A stretch of DNA of 8,506 bases, from contig CAMLGG010000229.1 in the NCBI GenBank assembly GCA_946479475.1, positions 1 through 8,506 on the forward strand, read 5' to 3'. The translations under genes were made by a program, and so were the position numbers. Source of the DNA: an uncultured Ideonella sp. (GTDB lineage: Bacteria > Pseudomonadota > Gammaproteobacteria > Burkholderiales > Burkholderiaceae). Positions 6,644-8,506 of this stretch are shown here, piece by piece (positions within the stretch are counted from its first letter, which is position 1; every line of letters begins with the position of its first letter). The notes below the pieces were generated by a model. That model was not told the origin of the DNA and ran no database searches. It saw only the letters and a list, made by a program, of their open reading frames with translations.

Positions 6644-8190
6644 GCGCCGGGTGCGCGCAGCTCCCGCCGCAGCACCTTGCCGACGTTCGACTTGGGCAGT
6701 TCCTCGCGGAACTCGATCACCTTCGGGCGCTTGTAGGGAGTGAAGTTGTCGCGGCACCAGGCGGCGACGTCATCCTCCGCCAGGGTCGGGTCCTTCTTCA
6801 CCACGAACAGTTTCACCGCCTCGCCCGAGCGGGCGTCGGGGATGCCGATGGCGGCGCACTCCATGACGCCCGGGTGGAGGTTCACCACCTGCTCGATCTC
6901 GGTCGGATAGACGTTGAAGCCCGAGACCAGGATCATGTCCTTCTTGCGGTCGACGATGCGGACCTGGCCGCGCTCGTCCATCACGCCGATGTCACCGCTG
7001 CGGAAGAAGCCGTCGGGGTACATGGCCTGTGCGGTCTCGTCGGGGCGCTTCCAGTAGCCGGCCATGACCTGCGGGCCCCGGATGCAGATCTCGCCGGGCT
7101 CGCCGAAGGGCAGGTCGCGGCCCTCATCGTCGCGGATCGCGATCTCGGTGGAAGGCACGGGCATGCCGATGGTGCCGCTGAACTCGGTCGAGTCGAGGCG
7201 GTTGCTGGTGGCCACGGGCGAAGTCTCCGAAAGTCCGTAGCCCTCCACGATGGGGCAGCCCGTCACCTTCAGCCATTTCTCGGCAGTCGCCTTCTGCACC
7301 GCCATGCCGCCGCCGTTGCTCACCACGAGCTCGGAGAAATCGAGCCGCGCGAAATCCGGCTCGTTGGCCAAGGCATTGAACAGCGTGTTGACCGCCGGGA
7401 ACATGTTGACGCGGTGCTGCGCCAGCGTCGCGATCAGGCCCGGGATGTCGCGCGGGTTGGGAATCAGCAGGTTGGTCATGCCCATGCGGGCGCCGAACAT
7501 GTAGCAGACCGTCAGGGCGAAGATGTGGTACAGCGGCAAGGCGCAGACGGCGGTCAGCGGCCGGTCGCCGAGCCTGGCCAGCACCGGGCTGAACCAGGCC
7601 TCGGACTGCAGGATGTTGGCCACCACGTTGCGGTGCAACAGCGTCGCGCCCTTGGAGACGCCGGTCGTGCCGCCGGTGTACTGCAGGAAGGCGACGTCGT
7701 CCGGGCCGATGTCGACCTTCTTCAGCGCCAGGCGGGTCCCTTCGGCGATGGCCATGTTGAAGCGCGTGACGCTGCGGCCTTCGCCCAGCGGCAGCCGGAA
7801 CTCCGGCACCATCTTCTTCAGGTGCCGCACGGCGAAGTTGACCAGCTGGCCCTTCCAGAATCCCAGCATGTCGCCCATGCTGGCGAGCACGACGTGGCGG
7901 ACCTCCGTGCCCTCGATCGCTTCCTCGAGCGTGTGCGCGAAGTTCTCGAGCACGATGATGGCGCGTGCGCCGCTGTCCTTCAGCTGGTGGGCCAGTTCGC
8001 GCGGCGTGTACAGCGGGTTCACGTTGACCACCACGCAACCGGCCCGCAGCACGGCGCCGATGGCGACCATGTACTGCGGCAGGTTCGGCATCATCAGCGC
8101 GACCCGGTCTCCCTTGGCCAGGCCTTGGGCCTGCAGCCAGGCGGCCAGCGCGTGCGAGAGCTCGTCGACTTCACGGAAGCGCAGCCGAAG
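6640..8190 (-). CDS. Long-chain fatty acid-CoA ligase (FadD-type), 5' end missing
   Basis: This ANL-superfamily enzyme activates a fatty acid with ATP to acyl-AMP and then acyl-CoA in the cytosol or at the inner membrane. The AMP-binding loop YTGGTTGVSKGA (7680-7645), GYGLSETSP (7242-7216), the fatty-acyl-CoA-synthetase signature DRKKDMILVSGFNVYP (6951-6904) and the C-terminal PKSNVGKVLRRE with the catalytic lysine at 6678-6676 are all intact. NVNPLYTPRELAHQLKDSGA is typical of proteobacterial FadD. Homology begins at about the LRFREVDELS segment (8187-8158). Roughly 45-50 residues normally found before it are absent, leaving about 516 codons. The frame stays open to an ATG at 8400, but that extension (8400 to about 8206) is antisense to the radical SAM gene and is not ligase sequence. 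No true start or promoter is visible. It is the first gene of the operon seen here and overlaps the MBL gene by 4 nt. If the breakpoint is real, the gene is probably damaged. Confidence 0.88.
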   Translation of the reverse strand, partial: LRLRFREVDELSHALAAWLQAQGLAKGDRVALMMPNLPQYMVAIGAVLRAGCVVVNVNPLYTPRELAHQLKDSGARAIIVLENFAHTLEEAIEGTEVRHVVLASMGDMLGFWKGQLVNFAVRHLKKMVPEFRLPLGEGRSVTRFNMAIAEGTRLALKKVDIGPDDVAFLQYTGGTTGVSKGATLLHRNVVANILQSEAWFSPVLARLGDRPLTAVCALPLYHIFALTVCYMFGARMGMTNLLIPNPRDIPGLIATLAQHRVNMFPAVNTLFNALANEPDFARLDFSELVVSNGGGMAVQKATAEKWLKVTGCPIVEGYGLSETSPVATSNRLDSTEFSGTIGMPVPSTEIAIRDDEGRDLPFGEPGEICIRGPQVMAGYWKRPDETAQAMYPDGFFRSGDIGVMDERGQVRIVDRKKDMILVSGFNVYPTEIEQVVNLHPGVMECAAIGIPDARSGEAVKLFVVKKDPTLAEDDVAAWCRDNFTPYKRPKVIEFREELPKSNVGKVLRRELRAPGA

Positions 8191-8206
8191 CGCCGCCGTC
8201 CGCCGA
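8187..8206. other. Breakpoint joining two 5'-truncated divergent genes
   Basis: Left of this interval the - strand encodes FadD-type ligase. Right of it the + strand encodes an internal segment of a radical SAM protein. Both genes point away from the junction and both lack their N-terminal coding sequence, with no intergenic DNA between them. The interval is rich in GCCG-type repeats (CGCCGCCGTCCGCCG), which could provide microhomology. The boundary is set by eye from where each protein stops resembling its family and may be off by about ten bases. It may be a genomic rearrangement or an assembly join. Confidence 0.7.
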
Positions 8207-8506
8207 AGTTCGCGCCGGCAGGCCAGAGCACGCAGATGATCGTGGGCGCCGACGCCGCCGACGACCGTGCCATCCTGGTGAGCCGCGACGCGCTGTACCG
8301 TCAGTTCCGCATGCGCCGCGTGTATTACTCCGCCTTCAGTCCCATCCCCGACGCCTCCACCCAGCTGCCGCTGCGCGCACCGCCGCTGCTGCGCGAACAC
8401 CGCCTCTACCAGGCCGACTGGCTGCTGCGCTTCTATGGATTCGAGGTGAAGGAAATCGTCGAGGACGTCCCGGGACAGGGCGGCATGCTCGACCTGGACA
8501 TCGACC
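8206..8506 (+). CDS. Putative DNA modification/repair radical SAM protein, internal fragment
   Basis: Reading the + strand in frame from 8206 gives 100 residues with no stop, running off the window. KFAPAGQSTQMIVGAD, RRVYYSAFSPIPDA, REHRLYQADWLLRFYGF and GGMLDLDID are, to my recollection, hallmark blocks of the radical SAM family annotated as putative DNA modification/repair protein (TIGR03916). That family is normally about 400 residues long and encoded next to a uracil-DNA-glycosylase-like partner. The [4Fe-4S]-binding CxxxCxxC motif belongs to the N-terminal part, which is missing: sequence left of about 8206 is ligase. The C-terminal part, including a helix-hairpin-helix region, would lie beyond 8506. 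No start codon or ribosome site belongs to this fragment, so as it stands it is a gene piece. It shows no functional link with the lipid-type operon. Confidence 0.82.

Noticed and set aside
4535..6736. 733-codon open frame on the + strand
   Set aside because: It lies entirely antisense to the MBL hydrolase and hydrolase A, both with clear motifs. Its translation is Arg/Gly/Gln/Pro-rich with no recognisable domain, as expected for a mirror frame in GC-rich DNA.
6644..6757. 38-residue N-terminal extension of the MBL hydrolase to an upstream ATG
   Set aside because: This stretch is the ligase's conserved C-terminus in another frame; the ATG at 6643 gives the ATGA overlap seen elsewhere in the operon and a normal family length.
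8191..8205. CGCCGCCGTCCGCCG stretch as a recombination site or tandem repeat
   Set aside because: It is too short and too similar to ordinary GC-rich coding DNA to call a site; it is noted only as possible microhomology at the breakpoint.
1..8506. CRISPR array, insertion sequence, tRNA or phage attachment site
   Set aside because: I saw no regularly spaced repeats, transposase motifs, terminal inverted repeats or tRNA-like sequence on either strand.

Overview
The window looks like chromosomal DNA from a GC-rich proteobacterium, most likely a betaproteobacterium of the order Burkholderiales. The evidence is the style of the 5S rRNA 3' end, the strong G/C third-position bias and the FadD-type ligase; this is recognition from memory, not a search. 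No stretch over 300 bases lacks a gene.

Layout. Positions 1-50 are the 3' end of a 5S rRNA gene on the + strand, so an rRNA operon ends here. A strong hairpin terminator (58-93) follows, usable in both directions. After a short spacer (94-185), seven genes run on the - strand toward the rRNA operon. In transcription order they are: a FadD-type acyl-CoA ligase lacking its 5' end (8190-6640), an MBL-fold hydrolase (6643-5693), a serine-hydrolase-like protein with an inserted membrane hairpin (5662-4508), a cytochrome P450 (4511-3090), a 114-residue single-pass membrane protein (3093-2749), a second hydrolase paralogous to the first (2749-1490), and an RhlB-like family 1 glycosyltransferase (1493-186). 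Five of the six gene junctions overlap by 4 or 1 nt and the other gap is 30 nt, so this is a tightly coupled operon.

How the genes may work together (inference): acyl-CoA ligase, P450, GT1 glycosyltransferase and two membrane-linked serine hydrolases would fit a pathway that activates, hydroxylates, glycosylates and then deacylates, lactonises or transfers a long-chain acyl group, giving a glycolipid analogous to sophorolipids or rhamnolipids. No RhlA, acyl carrier protein, transporter, regulator or P450 redox partner is visible.

Right edge. From about 8206 to the end, the + strand encodes an internal part of a putative DNA modification/repair radical SAM protein, the family that accompanies a uracil-DNA-glycosylase-like partner. 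Its N-terminal part is missing, and the head-to-head ligase also lacks its N-terminus. Two divergent genes are thus fused at their broken 5' ends near 8187-8206. This is either a real rearrangement breakpoint or an assembly chimera, and it removes the operon promoter from view.
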